A DNA stretch of 64,000 bases from Sweltsa coloradensis (GCA_024449915.1 JAMZAV010002034.1:62001-126000); one strand, 5' to 3'. Shown: positions 49,296 to 60,404, counted from the stretch's first letter. Notes: generated by a model from the sequence alone, not told the origin. A program made the numbers and translations.

Positions 49296-51809
49296 TCCAA
49301 ACTTTTTTTATTTATCGAGTTATATAGTTACTTATTCTGTAATGGTGTGTAAATAAGGCTTAAATCATCATTTGGCGCAATAATAATCCGCATTATTCAT
49401 CCACTCCACGCTTGTTCGCATGCATATACTGTATACAACAAGAATACGCCTACATTATATATCAATATTGTCGAATACACAAATCCAATCTTCCAGCTCC
49501 AGTATACAAAAAAAATGTATTTATTTAAGCCGGTCATATTCAGACATAATAATTTATTTACAGACCGAGGACAACACATTTAATTTCATCATCAGTATGG
49601 CACTGGATTTGGAAGTCAATCGCCTAATCAATGATCAGTAGATAACGTACGAGTGGGGGAAATGACTGATAACAATAAAACACAAAGGAAACAGAGGTAT
49701 TGAGTGAATGTCGCCTACACACACAAGGGCCTATGCCACGTTGGAACGTGGACGTGTGACCCGATCAAGACATGAGACCAACATGTTATCTGTGGCTACG
49801 AGGTCACATTCACGCGTCTTATCAGTTGGCGAGAGTACCAACAATCGGTGTTTAGAACGCGTTGGGAAAAATAATTACACATATTTTTTCATCGAAGAAA
49901 TTTAAAATTCGCATTTAATTATTGATAGTGGGAAAGAGAACGATTACAGGCAAACAAACCTCTTGATTAACATCAGGACCCGTCTGAGTCCTGAATCTTA
50001 TATCTTGACAATTATTCATCTATCTTGTGCAATTTCTCTGGCCCCTTATTTAATAAATGTACTGTATGTAAACAGTAAAAGTACGAAATAAATAAGTAGG
50101 CCTAATGATGTAATCAGAATCAGGTCAATTATGAGTAGGATTATGCGAGTTAATTATTTTTATGAAAATGAGTTAGTTTGTAATCAGAAGATAAAATCCG
50201 TATGTAATCAATATTATAATTCAATTAAGAAGTGGAAAATTAACATAAAAGATTACTTAACCAACCAAGCAAGTATCACATATCATGCACCCTTACCCCC
50301 ACCCCCTCCTCCGGTACGACCGAACCCTCCATCCGCGCCCTTTAATTATGTCCATGCCTCATAACGCTTTTATCATGGCTGCCTGAGATTCCCGCCATGT
50401 TTGTTTTTATTTGAAAGCCATCTGGCCAAAGACGTCGAGAGCGTTATGATCATGCATCTGCGGGAGTGTTTTGGACCAGTGAATCTAGACTGGAGTAGAT
50501 ACTCATACCGATAGGCGATAATGTAAGCTCTTGCGTTACACGTCGTTTCGATGCCCGCCGGCGTAAATCCTGACTGAAGGCTTTTCAAAGGTTTTCCTTT
50601 TTTAATTTTCTCCACTCACCCCTTTCCTTCAAGTTTCATTGTGCCATTGTTGAAGCTGAGTAGGAGCTACATAATATTAATTTAAGCTATAGCTTTTGGT
50701 AATTCCATTACATCTGTCCACACCATGTGTTGTGACTTATCCAGATCAATTTTAATTATCTAATTAATTTAGATAAAATAGTAAGGTAACAATACGTTAG
50801 AAAAAATATAATAATGAATCGCTTAATAAATTAAAAATTACTTCTACTACTTTACTACATTAGAATCCGCATATTTGAAAATGGCGGGAAAAGATGGGAA
50901 ATAAATTAGCTTTTTCTGGGATAATTATTATCTTTTGTCTAAGCAAAATGATTGAGATAAGTATTTTTATCCATTATCTTTTATCTAGATAATGTTTTTT
51001 GAGTTTATCTTTTATCTTATCTAGATACATTTTTGGAGGATTATCTAAAAAAAAAAACACAACACAACACTGGTCCACACACAGTATACCTAAGTAGTGA
51101 CCTGTAGAGGGGCAAATTGTCACTATTGGTAAGATTTCCTCGACGAAAATGAGAATCGCTTTTTTAATACCACACTTGATACACAGAGTGTCTCGTACGG
51201 AGATGACGACCAGGACGCGAACATCTGCGCGCGCATGCAGTATGAACCGGTTTATCGCCCATGACAATCGATTCGATTGATCGAAACGAAAGCGCTCTGA
51301 TTGCCTTTTGTCTGGTAAACGCAGGAGGTAATTGACGGCATCGTAAAGCTACAAGTAGCGAGTTTCATGCACAGAATGCAATGCATATAGACAGTTAGCG
51401 GCCTGCACCTTCTAGATACACATTATATTGTAACGGTAATATCTAGTGTGTAAATTAATATTATGACATCCAGGACTAAAATCTATAGCATAGCACGATA
51501 TTATAATTTCTAGTTACGTTTTTATAGTCAGGATGAGTTTGTAACCCAAGGATAATCACCGATTACATTTTAACTAAACTGTTAGAAGGTACTTTCTACT
51601 TTCATCAGATGATTTAATTATTTGTTGTTTTTTAGCAAGTTAAATAAAATTGCCAACAGTCGATTTTGTCAGCGTAATAATTATTTTATTTCGAAATTAT
51701 TTTAAATGTTCAATCATCCATGACAGACGGACAAGTTTACATTTATATCGCTGTCTCCCATATGAACCAACAATATTCTTCATTAGCGACCAGAGAGAAA
51801 TATACTTAT
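49296..51809. other. no gene seen
   Basis: Unassigned DNA separating the first 5S pair from the third copy. A small CpG-containing patch (51190-51290) has an NRF1-like TGCGCGCGCATGCA but no gene nearby. Confidence 0.4.
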
Positions 51810-51945
51810 ACAATAATATAAGAATACTTAATAATCCCCGTTTATGATATATTGTATAGCTGCCATGTCGACTGTAGTTTACCAAACTTGTGATTTTTTA
51901 TTAAATAAATTTAAAAAAAAATAAAATCGTAATTTAGAGTACAAA
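51810..51945. repeat. first copy of a direct repeat, with truncated retroposon end
   Basis: Contains AATATAAGAATACTTAATAA, GCCATGTCGACTGTAGTTTA and an A/T tract ending in TCGTAATTTAGAGTAC. The same order recurs at 52405-52530, where the retroposon 3' end is intact. Here it stops after about 20 bp, next to the interspersed element. Confidence 0.5.
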
Positions 51946-52129
51946 TCGTATATAAATTTTCAAGAAAATCGATTACGCCAACATTACCGTTGAATTTTAA
52001 TTGGTTCTTGAAAAAATCATATATGTAAATGTAGGTGTTATAAGAGAGAAAATTATCGAAAATTGGATTTTTCCCTAGATAATATTTGATTAGCTAAATT
52101 TCACACGATTTCATTCATAAAATTAAGTT

Positions 52130-52410
52130 CTGTGAAAACATACAATCGATAACATTGGAGTTATAGTCGGCGAATTTTAAAACGAAAAAACACTTATTTT
52201 CTTCATGGAAACATGTTTTCATTCCTCAAAAACGTGCAGTTCTTATTCGAGATTTCGAGCCATAAATTATGCAATGGAGTATCTTTACTGAATGTGTCAC
52301 AGACAAATACAAAAGAAAGAGAAGAAATAATAAAAAAACATTCGGTTTTTTTTCTCCAGTGTGTGAAATGATCTTCGCTTTCGCTCGCTACGCTCGCTAC
52401 GCTCATCAAT
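52130..52410. mobile_element. interspersed MITE-like element, copy B
   Basis: Shares with copy A (36158-36425) the strings CGAATTTTAAAACGAAAAAA, ACATTCGG...TTTTTTCTCCAGTG, and the terminal GCTTTCGCTCGCTACGCTCA, here with the 9-mer CGCTACGCT repeated. The other end is degraded and may extend left to about 51946. Confidence 0.55.
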
Positions 52411-52511
52411 AAGAATACTATAATAATATACTTATAGAATACTTATACCATGCCTGTCGACTGTAGTTACCCAATAGGTGCCATATTTGTATTAAATAAA
52501 TAAATAAAATC

Positions 52512-52600
52512 GTATTTAGAGTCTACCCACTCAGTTATATAACTAATTTTCAGTGGGGGACATTTAAACCAAAGCGACCAGGCCAACCATGTAAACCCCG
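52512..52600 (-). repeat. retroposon 3' end (GTATTTAGAG family), copy at 52.5 kb
   Basis: CGTATTTAGAGTCTACCCAC to GACCAGGCCAACC, preceded by the (AAAT)n tail at 52492-52511. Confidence 0.7.
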
Positions 52601-53127
52601 TGTTTCATTGTCGTCGTTATTACCAGTGAATTGTAATTGTCAGTGAGTTTGATTTCGAACTGATATTCTGTCCATATCAGTAGCTTTGAGATAATGCTCA
52701 ACCTTCATTCAAAAATTCAAAAATGGAACGAACATGACAATATCCAACATATTGAGAAATAGGTGGTCGTATTGTGTGCACCCCTGGGAAGGCAAACACT
52801 TACTTTTCTCTTGAAACTGTTTCTTTAAATGATACATCCTCAACTTTTAACTTCCATGGATCGTCTCGAGTATACAATTATACAATGGATACACTTTAAA
52901 ATGTGTGCCTCTAGCACGAATACTAAATGAGTGTGGAAATTAGTGGAGCAAGTGTTTTAGAGTAACCAGTCCAGTAGCATTAGGTTGAAAGGGGGCAGTG
53001 TGAATAGTGGTGTGAAAATCGTGCTCACTTTTCGCTGTGAGTAGAGTAGGACTGTCATAAACTCATAACAATAAACATTTATATGGCGGTCATAACAAAT
53101 AAAAGTAATTAACAAATTAGCAGTCTT
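52601..53127. other. no gene seen
   Basis: Unassigned sequence up to the 5S upstream block. Confidence 0.4.
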
Positions 53128-53166
53128 TGATTCTTCTCAAGTATCAGTACACAGTGAGATATACTC

Positions 53167-53284
53167 GTCAACGGCCATACCATGTTGAATACACCGGTTC
53201 TCGTCCGATCACCGAAGTTAAGCAACATCGGGCGTGGTCAGTACTTGGATGGGTGACCGCTTGGGAACACCACGTGCCGTTGGC
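53167..53284 (+). rRNA. 5S ribosomal RNA, intact isolated copy
   Basis: 118 nt with all 5S landmarks and paired ends, matching the copies at 48867 and 49178. CAGTACACA is at -22 to -14 and a CTTTTG terminator-like run follows. It stands alone, about 3.9 kb from the previous copy and 2.5 kb before the array. Confidence 0.97.
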
Positions 53285-53444
53285 ATCAAACTTTTGCCAA
53301 CAATTATTTTTGAAGCTAGATCGAGATAATTATGTTTCTTTACTTGTTATAATGCTGTGTAAATTAGCTATAAATTATTATTTTGGTGTAAAATAATAAA
53401 TTATGTTATTCTGCATGGCTGTGTGTCTCTTCAAGTACACTGTT

Positions 53445-53515
53445 GGTAGCACTATACCATGTTGAATACACCGGTTCTCGTCCGAAGTCGGGCGTGGTCA
53501 GTACTTGAAATGGCT
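53445..53515 (+). pseudogene. 5S rRNA relic with internal deletion
   Basis: Reads TACCATGTTGAATACACCGG, CTCGTCCGA, then directly AGTCGGGCGTGGTCAGTACTTG. About 20 bases covering the box A region are missing, the first 10 bases of the gene are scrambled and similarity stops after GTACTTG. The upstream flank keeps a damaged version of the conserved block. It lies one repeat unit (about 280 bp) after the intact copy at 53167. Confidence 0.85.
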
Positions 53516-55784
53516 TGCAAAAGGTTTTCTTAATTTCGATTTCGTAGCAGATATTATCATATACATAACGTTCTCTTGAACCGACACAATCATTTCCATT
53601 TTTTTCTTTTCTTTCTTCCTCCAATTTCATAATATCACACAAAATAATATTCCGATTGGAAAAATTGTTAGATAATTATGTATTATCTTTATTAAATTTA
53701 TTTAATATCACTCATTGTCAAACCATGGACTTAGAATAGCAACTGGCGTTGTAAATCCATGGTCAAACTATTAATTATCTTCATATTATTTTACTCTGTC
53801 TAATTAAATAGCATTTGACTTTGTTACAAACAAACTCTCGGCATATCTTATAACAGTTAGCGTCTGAACGGTTCTAATTGATATAACAAAGCGTTAACCC
53901 AGACGAAAATAGATTAATTGATCGCGGTTTTAAGGTAGCTGAGTCGCTCGTGGTGCTGCTAAATCACCAAACGACGTGTCAACTAAATGCGGGCCCGTCT
54001 TAGCTATGGCCTCGAGGTCAATGACCTATTTCATGCTGGCGCTATCGAGACGATGACCAATGGGGGCGTTTAGTTTTAAAATTATAACATATGTTTATTG
54101 ATTTAATAGCATAGCTTGGCTTATGCTTTATTCCGCAAAATACAAAAAAAAAGTAAGACGGAAAAGAAAAGGAAAAAAACGGAAAAGACAGAAAAAAATG
54201 TGTCTGAAAAATGCAAGAGGCCACCGGACACTCACATGCACATGAATTCTTATGTTGAAATTGCACGAAAATTTGCGATTGAGAATGTTTCTCAATTTTT
54301 ATAATCTTTGAAGTGCTTTTAGAGTAAAACTGTCAAAGTCCAACCCCTCGATAAATTTGTTATATATTCATGGTACGAGAATGACGTAGAAGTGACTATA
54401 AGCGCTATCAACAGGTAGAAATAAATATTTACAAAGTAGCATAGGCATAGGTGTACAATGCAAATGCAAAGTGGTTGGGTGAGGGGGTTCTAACTTTTCA
54501 TTACCCGTTCCCCTCTCCCCTAGGAATGTGCCACATCACAAGCAATATTTCACAGTTCAAAACGGTAGCTAACCCCTTATTACAACTAATATATCATTGC
54601 AGAAAAACTCAACACTGATTGATGCTATCAGTAATACATTATGAACAAATAATATTTATTTATTTGCGACTTGTCATTACTATGCGTTCATTTAATTTAA
54701 AAAAAGCAACTGATTTTGGCATTTGGCTCACGCACAATGTTAAAATTAAAAATACTATTCAAATTCCAACTTTTTTTAATTTACCTTGATCGTAATTAAA
54801 GTGTTTGAGATAAAAAAAAAAGTAATTTTGAATGGTATATGTCTAAAAAAAATCGGAAAAATAAGTAAACTTCACAGGAAATTTGTCCTCTCAATAAAGG
54901 AATTCATTAAATTTTTAAACTATCATTAAGATTGATATAAGAACTTTCTAAGTTTTGTCTCACTGAGGAATCGCATCGTTTTGGACAACATAACAAAAAC
55001 ACAAAATCCCACTTAGGATCAATATTTCCCCGTCGTAAAAGTGATGAGAGCAAACAGGGCAGGTAGAATTTGACAAAAAAAGCTAAAGGAAGGTAGAAAT
55101 AGGAAACAAACTTTCATGCTCTTAGACGTTATCGTAAATCAGTTCTGTTCTCGACCCTTATATTTTCTTTTATTACAACGGCAGATGTTCCAGTTTGTCA
55201 TTGGTAAATAGTTTCGTTTCGTTAGCAACAAGTTACAAAATCGCTAAGCGTTTTAAGTTTGGTTTCATACACACAGATAGTGTGTGTATGTGTGTGACCT
55301 CATTAAAATTCTGCGACTTATTTGGAGGCGGTCCGTAGATTACTTGGTGATGACTTACATCGGTGTTGGCATCTGGTTGTGAAGCGTATGTACTTTTTGT
55401 ACCCGAGGGGAAACGGTTGTCGTACTAGCAACGCTTTCTAGCGGCAATCAATAGCAGGAAACGGGATGTAAGGACTTTGCATGGGAGATCCTCATTGTAA
55501 TTGGATTTCAAAACACATTCGCCCCCCTCTGTGGCGCCGTACGTCGCGGGTTAGTCGTATGGGCGGGGAACTACGAGCAAGAAGTTAGAACATCCGCCGA
55601 GAGAGAGCGATAGTAGTGCGAGAAGAGATAGTTGGTTATAATATTTTATATAGTCCTAATTTAACATTAATAAGTGGGTATACAAGCTTTATAAGAATGG
55701 ATTTAATTATGTAGGACTATCTCCAAATTACGATGACCAAATGAGAAACGATGAGCGTGTATTAGATTTAAGTACCACTGACCA
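53516..55784. other. no gene seen
   Basis: Unassigned AT-rich DNA between the isolated 5S copy and the array. No repeat family is recognised. Confidence 0.4.
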
Positions 55785-55916
55785 GTAAAACCAAAAGGCC
55801 ATACATGTTGAATACACCGGTTTTCCCTCCGATTCCCCCGAGTTAAGGGAACCCTCGGGCGGGTCAGTAAATTGGATGGGTGACCCTTTGGGGAAAACCA
55901 CGTGCCCTTTTGGGAC
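55785..55916 (+). rRNA. 5S rRNA, first array copy, corrupted sequence
   Basis: Recognisable 5S order (CATGTTGAATACACCGG, GGGTCAGTA, TGGATGGGTGACC, ACCACGTGCC) but with many small insertions, mostly extra G, T, A or C beside existing runs. These look like base-calling or consensus errors and not normal pseudogene decay. Confidence 0.75.
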
Positions 55917-56111
55917 AAACTTTTGCCAAAAAAATTTTAATTTTTTTTTCTAACGTGAATTTTTGGGTAATTTTATTTTTCCCCCTTTCCCTCTTTTTTT
56001 TTTGTGCAAATGGTTTTTAAATTTTTATTTTGAATTTAAAAAATTAATATATTGTTTGGTGAGAGGGAACTAAAAACTTTTCAATGGGAATTTCACAGTG
56101 GGAAATACTTT

Positions 56112-56228
56112 GTCAACGCCATACCATGTTGAATCCCCCGTTCTCGCCGATCAAACCAAGTTAAACACATCGGGGTGGGCAGTACTTGGAGGGTGACCGC
56201 TTGGGAAAACCACGTGGGCCTTTTTGGG
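56112..56228 (+). rRNA. 5S rRNA array copy, corrupted
   Basis: Starts GTCAACGCCATACCATGTTG; then AATCCCCCGTTCTCGCCGAT and AGTACTTGGAGGGTGACCGC. Several bases are dropped or expanded in runs. Confidence 0.8.
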
Positions 56229-56421
56229 ATAAAATTTTGCCAAAAAAATTTTTTTTTTTTTAAATAACGAAAGAATTGGGGATAATTGTATTGTCCCTTT
56301 TTCCGGTTTTTTTTTTGTGGGGAAATGGTTTTTTAATTTTTTATTTTGATATAATAAATTAATATATTGTTAGGTGAGAGCAACTCAATCTTTTCAATGG
56401 GGTACACAGTAAAAAATACTC

Positions 56422-56545
56422 CCTCAAGGCCATACCCTGTTGAATACCACCGGTTTTTCGTCCCATCACCGAAATTAAACAAAAAATCGGGCGTGGGCCC
56501 GTACTTGGATGGGTGACCGGGTTGGGGAAAACCACCCTGCCTTGC
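56422..56545 (+). rRNA. 5S rRNA array copy, corrupted
   Basis: CATACCCTGTTGAATACC, CGGTTTTTCGTCCCATCACC, GTACTTGGATGGGTGACCGG. Insertions fall mainly in homopolymers; the 3' end is shortened to CTTGC. Confidence 0.75.
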
Positions 56546-56741
56546 ATCAAAATTTTGCCCAAAAAAATTTTAATTTTTTTTTTAAAAAACGATGAATTGC
56601 GATAATTGTATTGTCTTTTCCGTCTTTTTTTTGTGTTCAAAAGGTTTAATTATTATTTTGATATAATAAATTAATATATTGTTAGGTGAGAGCAAAATCA
56701 AAAACTTTTTAAGTGGCAGGGAAAACAGTGGGAAAAACTTT

Positions 56742-56865
56742 GTCAACGGCCATACCATTTTAAAAACACCGGGTTTTCGTCCGATCACCGAAGTTAAGCC
56801 CAAAACTTCGGGCGTGGGCAGTACTTGGATGGGTTCCGCTTGGGAAACCACGGGGCCGTTTTGGG
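56742..56865 (+). rRNA. 5S rRNA array copy, corrupted
   Basis: Good 5' end (GTCAACGGCCATACCATTTT), then CCGGGTTTTCGTCCGATCAC, AGTTAAGCCCAAAACTTCGG and a shifted box C region (GGATGGGTTCCGC). Confidence 0.8.
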
Positions 56866-57080
56866 ATCAAACTTTTGCCAAAAAATTTTAATTTTTTTTT
56901 TAAAAACGATGAAAAAATTTCGAAAAATTGGTTTTTGTCCCTTTTCCGTCTTTTTTTTGTGGGTGGGAAAAAAAAAAGGTTTAATTAAATTATTTTGATA
57001 TAATAAAATTTAAAAAATAAAAAGGGTTTGGTGAGAGCAACTCAATCTTTTCAAGTGGCAGTACACAGTGAGAAATACTC

Positions 57081-57217
57081 GTCAACGGCCATACCATGTT
57101 TTAATAAAAAAAAACCGGTTTCTCGTTCCGATCACCGGGAAATTAAAGGGGGAAAAAAATTTGGGCGTGGTCAGTACTTGGATGGGTGACCGCTTGGGAA
57201 CACCACGTGCCGTTGGC
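57081..57217 (+). rRNA. 5S rRNA array copy, middle corrupted
   Basis: Both ends are perfect (GTCAACGGCCATACCATGTT and GGTGACCGCTTGGGAACACC...CCGTTGGC), but the middle 60 bases contain runs of A and G replacing the box A region (TTAAAGGGGGAAAAAAATTT). Confidence 0.8.
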
Positions 57218-57411
57218 ATCAAACTTTTGCCAAAAAATTTAATTTTTTTTAACTAACGATGAATTGCGATAATTTTATTGTCTTTTCCGTCTTTTTTTTG
57301 TGTGCAAATGGTTTTTTAAATTTTTATTTTTATATAATTTAAATTTTAAAATATATTTTTAGGTGAGAGCAAAATCCAAACTTTTTAAGGGCATTTCACA
57401 GTAAAAATCTC

Positions 57412-57533
57412 GGGCAACCCGGCCCTACCTTTTTTAATACACCGGGGCTCGTCCGTCACCGAAGTTAAGCAACATCGGGTGGGGCATTTCTTGGATGGGT
57501 GACCGCTTGGGGAAAACCACGTGCCGTTTTGGG
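57412..57533 (+). rRNA. 5S rRNA array copy, corrupted
   Basis: CACCGGGGCTCGTCCGTCAC, GAAGTTAAGCAACATCGGGT and TTGGATGGGTGACCGCTTGG are legible, with disturbed 5' and 3' ends. Confidence 0.8.
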
Positions 57534-57721
57534 ATCAAAAATTTTTCCCAAAAAAATTTAATTTTTTTTAACTAACGATGAATTGCGATAATTGTATTGT
57601 CTTTTCCGTCTTTTTTTTGTGTGCAAATGGTTTAATTATTATTTTGATATAATAAATTAATATATTGTTAGGTGAGAGCAACTCAATCTTTTCAAGTGGC
57701 AGTACACAGTGAGAAATACTC

Positions 57722-57839
57722 GTCAACGGCCATACCATGTTGAATACACCGGTTCTCGTCCGATCACCGAAGTTAAGCAACATCGGGCGTGGTCAGTACT
57801 TGGATGGGTGACCCCTTGGGAACACCACGTGCCGTTGGC
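57722..57839 (+). rRNA. 5S rRNA array copy, nearly intact
   Basis: 118 nt, matching the isolated intact copies except that GTGACCGCTTGG reads GTGACCCCTTGG. The change lies in the box C region, so transcription could be affected if it is real. Upstream block and spacer are clean here. Confidence 0.95.
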
Positions 57840-58047
57840 ATCAAACTTTTGCCAAAAAATTTAATTTTTTTTAACTAACGATGAATTGCCGATAATTTGT
57901 ATTGTACTTTTCACGTCCCTTTTTTTTTTGGTGGCAAATGGTTTAATTAATTATTATTGAATAGAAAGGTAATAAATTTTAATATATTGTTAGGTTGAGA
58001 AGCCCAACTCAATCTTTTCAATGGCAGTACAACAGTGAGAAATACTC

Positions 58048-58170
58048 GTCACGGCCATAGCCATGTTGAATACACCGGTTCTCGTCCCCGATCACCGAAG
58101 TTAAGCAATATCGGGCGTGGTCAGTACTTTGTATGGGTGGACCGCTTGGAACACCACGTGCCGTTTTGGC
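58048..58170 (+). rRNA. 5S rRNA array copy with small indels
   Basis: One A missing near the start, extra C in CGTCCCCGATC, ATATCGGGC for ACATCGGGC, GTACTTTGTATGGGTGGACC, and CCGTTTTGGC at the end. Spacing to neighbours is normal. Confidence 0.88.
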
Positions 58171-58358
58171 TCAAACTTCCAAAACATTGAATTTTTTTTA
58201 ACTACGATTGAATTGCGATAATTGTTTGTCTTTTTTTCCTTCTTGTTTTTTGTGTGCAATGGTTTAAATTATTTATTTTGGATATAATAAATTAATTATT
58301 GTTAGGTGAGAAGCAACCTCAATCTTTTCAAGTGGCGTAGTACACAGTGAGAATACTC

Positions 58359-58479
58359 GTCACTGAGCCCATACCGTGTTTGAATACACCGGTTCTCGTC
58401 CGATCACCGAAGTTAAGCAACATCGGGCGTGGTCAGTACTTGGATGGGTGACCGCTTGGGAACACCACGTGCCGTTGGC
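58359..58479 (+). rRNA. 5S rRNA array copy, damaged 5' end
   Basis: The first 25 bases are disturbed (CACTGAGCCCATACCGTGTT); from CACCGGTTCTCG to the end the gene matches the intact copies. Confidence 0.9.
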
Positions 58480-58664
58480 ATCAAACTTTTGCCAAATTTT
58501 TTTTTTTTTTTTAACTAACGATGAATTGCGATAATTGTATTGTCTTTTCCGTCTTTTTTTTGTGTGCAAATGGTTTAATTATTATTTTGATATAATAAAT
58601 TAATATATTGTTAGGTGAGAGCAACTCAATTCTTTTCAAGTGGCAGTTACCAGTGAGAATACTC

Positions 58665-58778
58665 GTCACGGCCATACCATGTTGACATACACCGTTTCTC
58701 GTCCATCACTCGAAGTTAAGCAACATCGGGCGTGGTCGACTTGTGGGTGACCGCTTGGGAACACCACGTGCCGTTGGC
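58665..58778 (+). rRNA. 5S rRNA array copy with deletions
   Basis: Misses an A near the start and loses TCAGTACTTGGAT-type bases in box C (reads GTGGTCGACTTGTGGGTGAC). From GTGACCGCTTGGG onward it is perfect. Confidence 0.85.
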
Positions 58779-58965
58779 ATCAAACTTTTGCCAAAAAATT
58801 TAATTTTTTTTAACAAACGATGAATTGCGATAATTTTATTGTCTTTTCCGTTCTTTTTTTGTGTCCAAATGGTTTTAATTATTATTTTGGATATAATACA
58901 ATAATATATTGTTAGGTGAGAGCAACTCAATCTTTTCAAGTGGCAGTACACAGTGAGAAATACTC

Positions 58966-59094
58966 GTCAACGGCCCATAACCACGTTTGAAAACACCGGT
59001 TTTCTCGTCCCGATCACCAAAGTTTCAGCAATATCGGGCGTGGGTCAGGTAACTTGGAATGGGTGACCGCTTGGGAACACCACGTGCCGTTGGC
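58966..59094 (+). rRNA. 5S rRNA array copy with small insertions
   Basis: Insertions in the 5' two thirds (CCCATAACCACGTTTG, GGGTCAGGTAACTTGGAATG); last 40 bases perfect. Confidence 0.88.
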
Positions 59095-59283
59095 ATCAAA
59101 CTTTGGCAAAAAATTTAATTTTTGTTAACTAAAGATGAATTGCGATAATTGTATTGTCTTTTCCGTCTTTTTTTTGTGTGCAAATGGTATAATTATTATT
59201 TTGATATAATAAATTAATATATTGTTAGGTGAGAGCAACTCAATCTTTTTCAAGTGGCAGTACAACCCAGTGAAGAAATACTC

Positions 59284-59410
59284 GTCCAACGGCATAACCC
59301 ATGTTGAATACAACGGTTCTCGTCCGATCATAACCCGAAGGTTAAGCACATCGGTGCGTGGTCCCAGTACTTGGATGGGTGACCGCTTGGGAACACCACG
59401 TGCCGTTGGC
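59284..59410 (+). rRNA. 5S rRNA array copy with small insertions
   Basis: Extra bases in the first 85 positions (CGATCATAACCCGAAGGTTA); perfect from GTACTTGGATGGGTGACC to the end. It is followed by an intact spacer interrupted at 59573 by a SINE. Confidence 0.88.
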
Positions 59411-59572
59411 ATCAAACTTTTGCCAAAAAATTTAATTTTTTTTAACTAACGATGAATTGCGATAATTGTATTGTCTTTTCCGTCTTTTTTTTGTGTGCAA
59501 ATGGTTTAATTATTATTTTGATATAATAAATTAATATATTGGTTAGGCTGAGAGCAACTCAATTAATAAATA

Positions 59573-60062
59573 AATAAATTAAATAATAAAATTGTATTTA
59601 GAGTCTGACCCACTCAGTTATATAACTGATTTTCAGTGGGGGACTTTAAATCAAAGACACTAAGCCAAACCCTGTAGCCCCGACGCAATCGGCGAGTGAT
59701 CTATAACCAAGCTCAAAGATTCGTATGTTGTATATGGAACTATAGCAAATCAGTGGTAGGGACGAGTGCGAACACCCGCGAATCAACGCCAGAATCAAAC
59801 AAGGCCGATTCAGCACAACTCTGAATTTTTTTATGTGCTAATCGTTGCTAGGAACGCTCCCAAAGTTCACCGTTTTACAAACTCCTAATACAAGAAAACT
59901 GATGGGACTAAAGTCCGAATCAGAGTTAAAAAACTTTCTAACTATGGCGGGAATCGAACCCTGGAAGCCTTCTGCATTGGAAGCAGATACGTTTAACAAC
60001 AAGACCAAACGAGCCACACAACAAGAAACCAACTAGCCCACAAAAGACGCAACGAGCCACAC
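59573..60062 (-). mobile_element. full-length tRNA-derived SINE inside a 5S spacer
   Basis: About 490 bp. On the minus strand it starts at 60062 with TGTGGCTCGTTGCG, shows a tRNA-like head (TGTGGCTCGTTTGGTC as A box, anticodon-arm-like TCTGCTTCCAATGCAGA, B box CAGGGTTCGATTCCC near 59944-59960), a 240-bp body, the GTATTTAGAG-family 3' end (59594-59699), and an (ATTT)n tail (59573-59593). It splits the spacer: the sequence before it ends GAGCAACTCAA and the sequence after resumes at TCTTTTCAG. A clear target duplication was not found. It is non-autonomous and would need a LINE reverse transcriptase. Confidence 0.8.
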
Positions 60063-60098
60063 ATCTTTTCAGTGCAGTACATGCAGTGAGAAATACTC

Positions 60099-60220
60099 GT
60101 CAACGGCCATAAATACCATGTTGAATACACCGGTTCTCGTCCGATCACCGAAGTTAAGCAACATCGGGCGTGGTCAGTACTTGGATGGGTGACCGCTTGG
60201 GAACACCACGTGCCGTTGGC
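60099..60220 (+). rRNA. 5S rRNA array copy with 4-bp insertion
   Basis: Matches the intact sequence except for four extra bases near position 13 (GGCCATAAATACCATG). First copy after the SINE insertion; the upstream block is slightly altered (CAGTACATGCAGTGAG). Confidence 0.92.
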
Positions 60221-60404
60221 ATCAAACTTTTGCCAAAAAATTTAATTTTTTTTAACTAACGATGAATTGCGATAATTGTATTGTCTTTTCCGTCTTTTTT
60301 TGTGTGCAAATGGTTTAATTATTATTTTGATATAATAAATTAATATATTGTTAGGTGAGAGCAACTCAATCTTTTCAACTAGCAGTACACAGTAAGAAAT
60401 ACTC

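Noticed and set aside
53445..53515. 5S-derived SINE (SINE3-like)
   Set aside because: Its flanks match the 5S spacer and it lies one unit after an intact copy, so it is a deleted array member.
55785..57533. Interpreting the corrupted 5S units as a separate divergent 5S subfamily
   Set aside because: Changes are mainly run expansions shared by gene and spacer with no compensating base pairs, which fits sequence error better.
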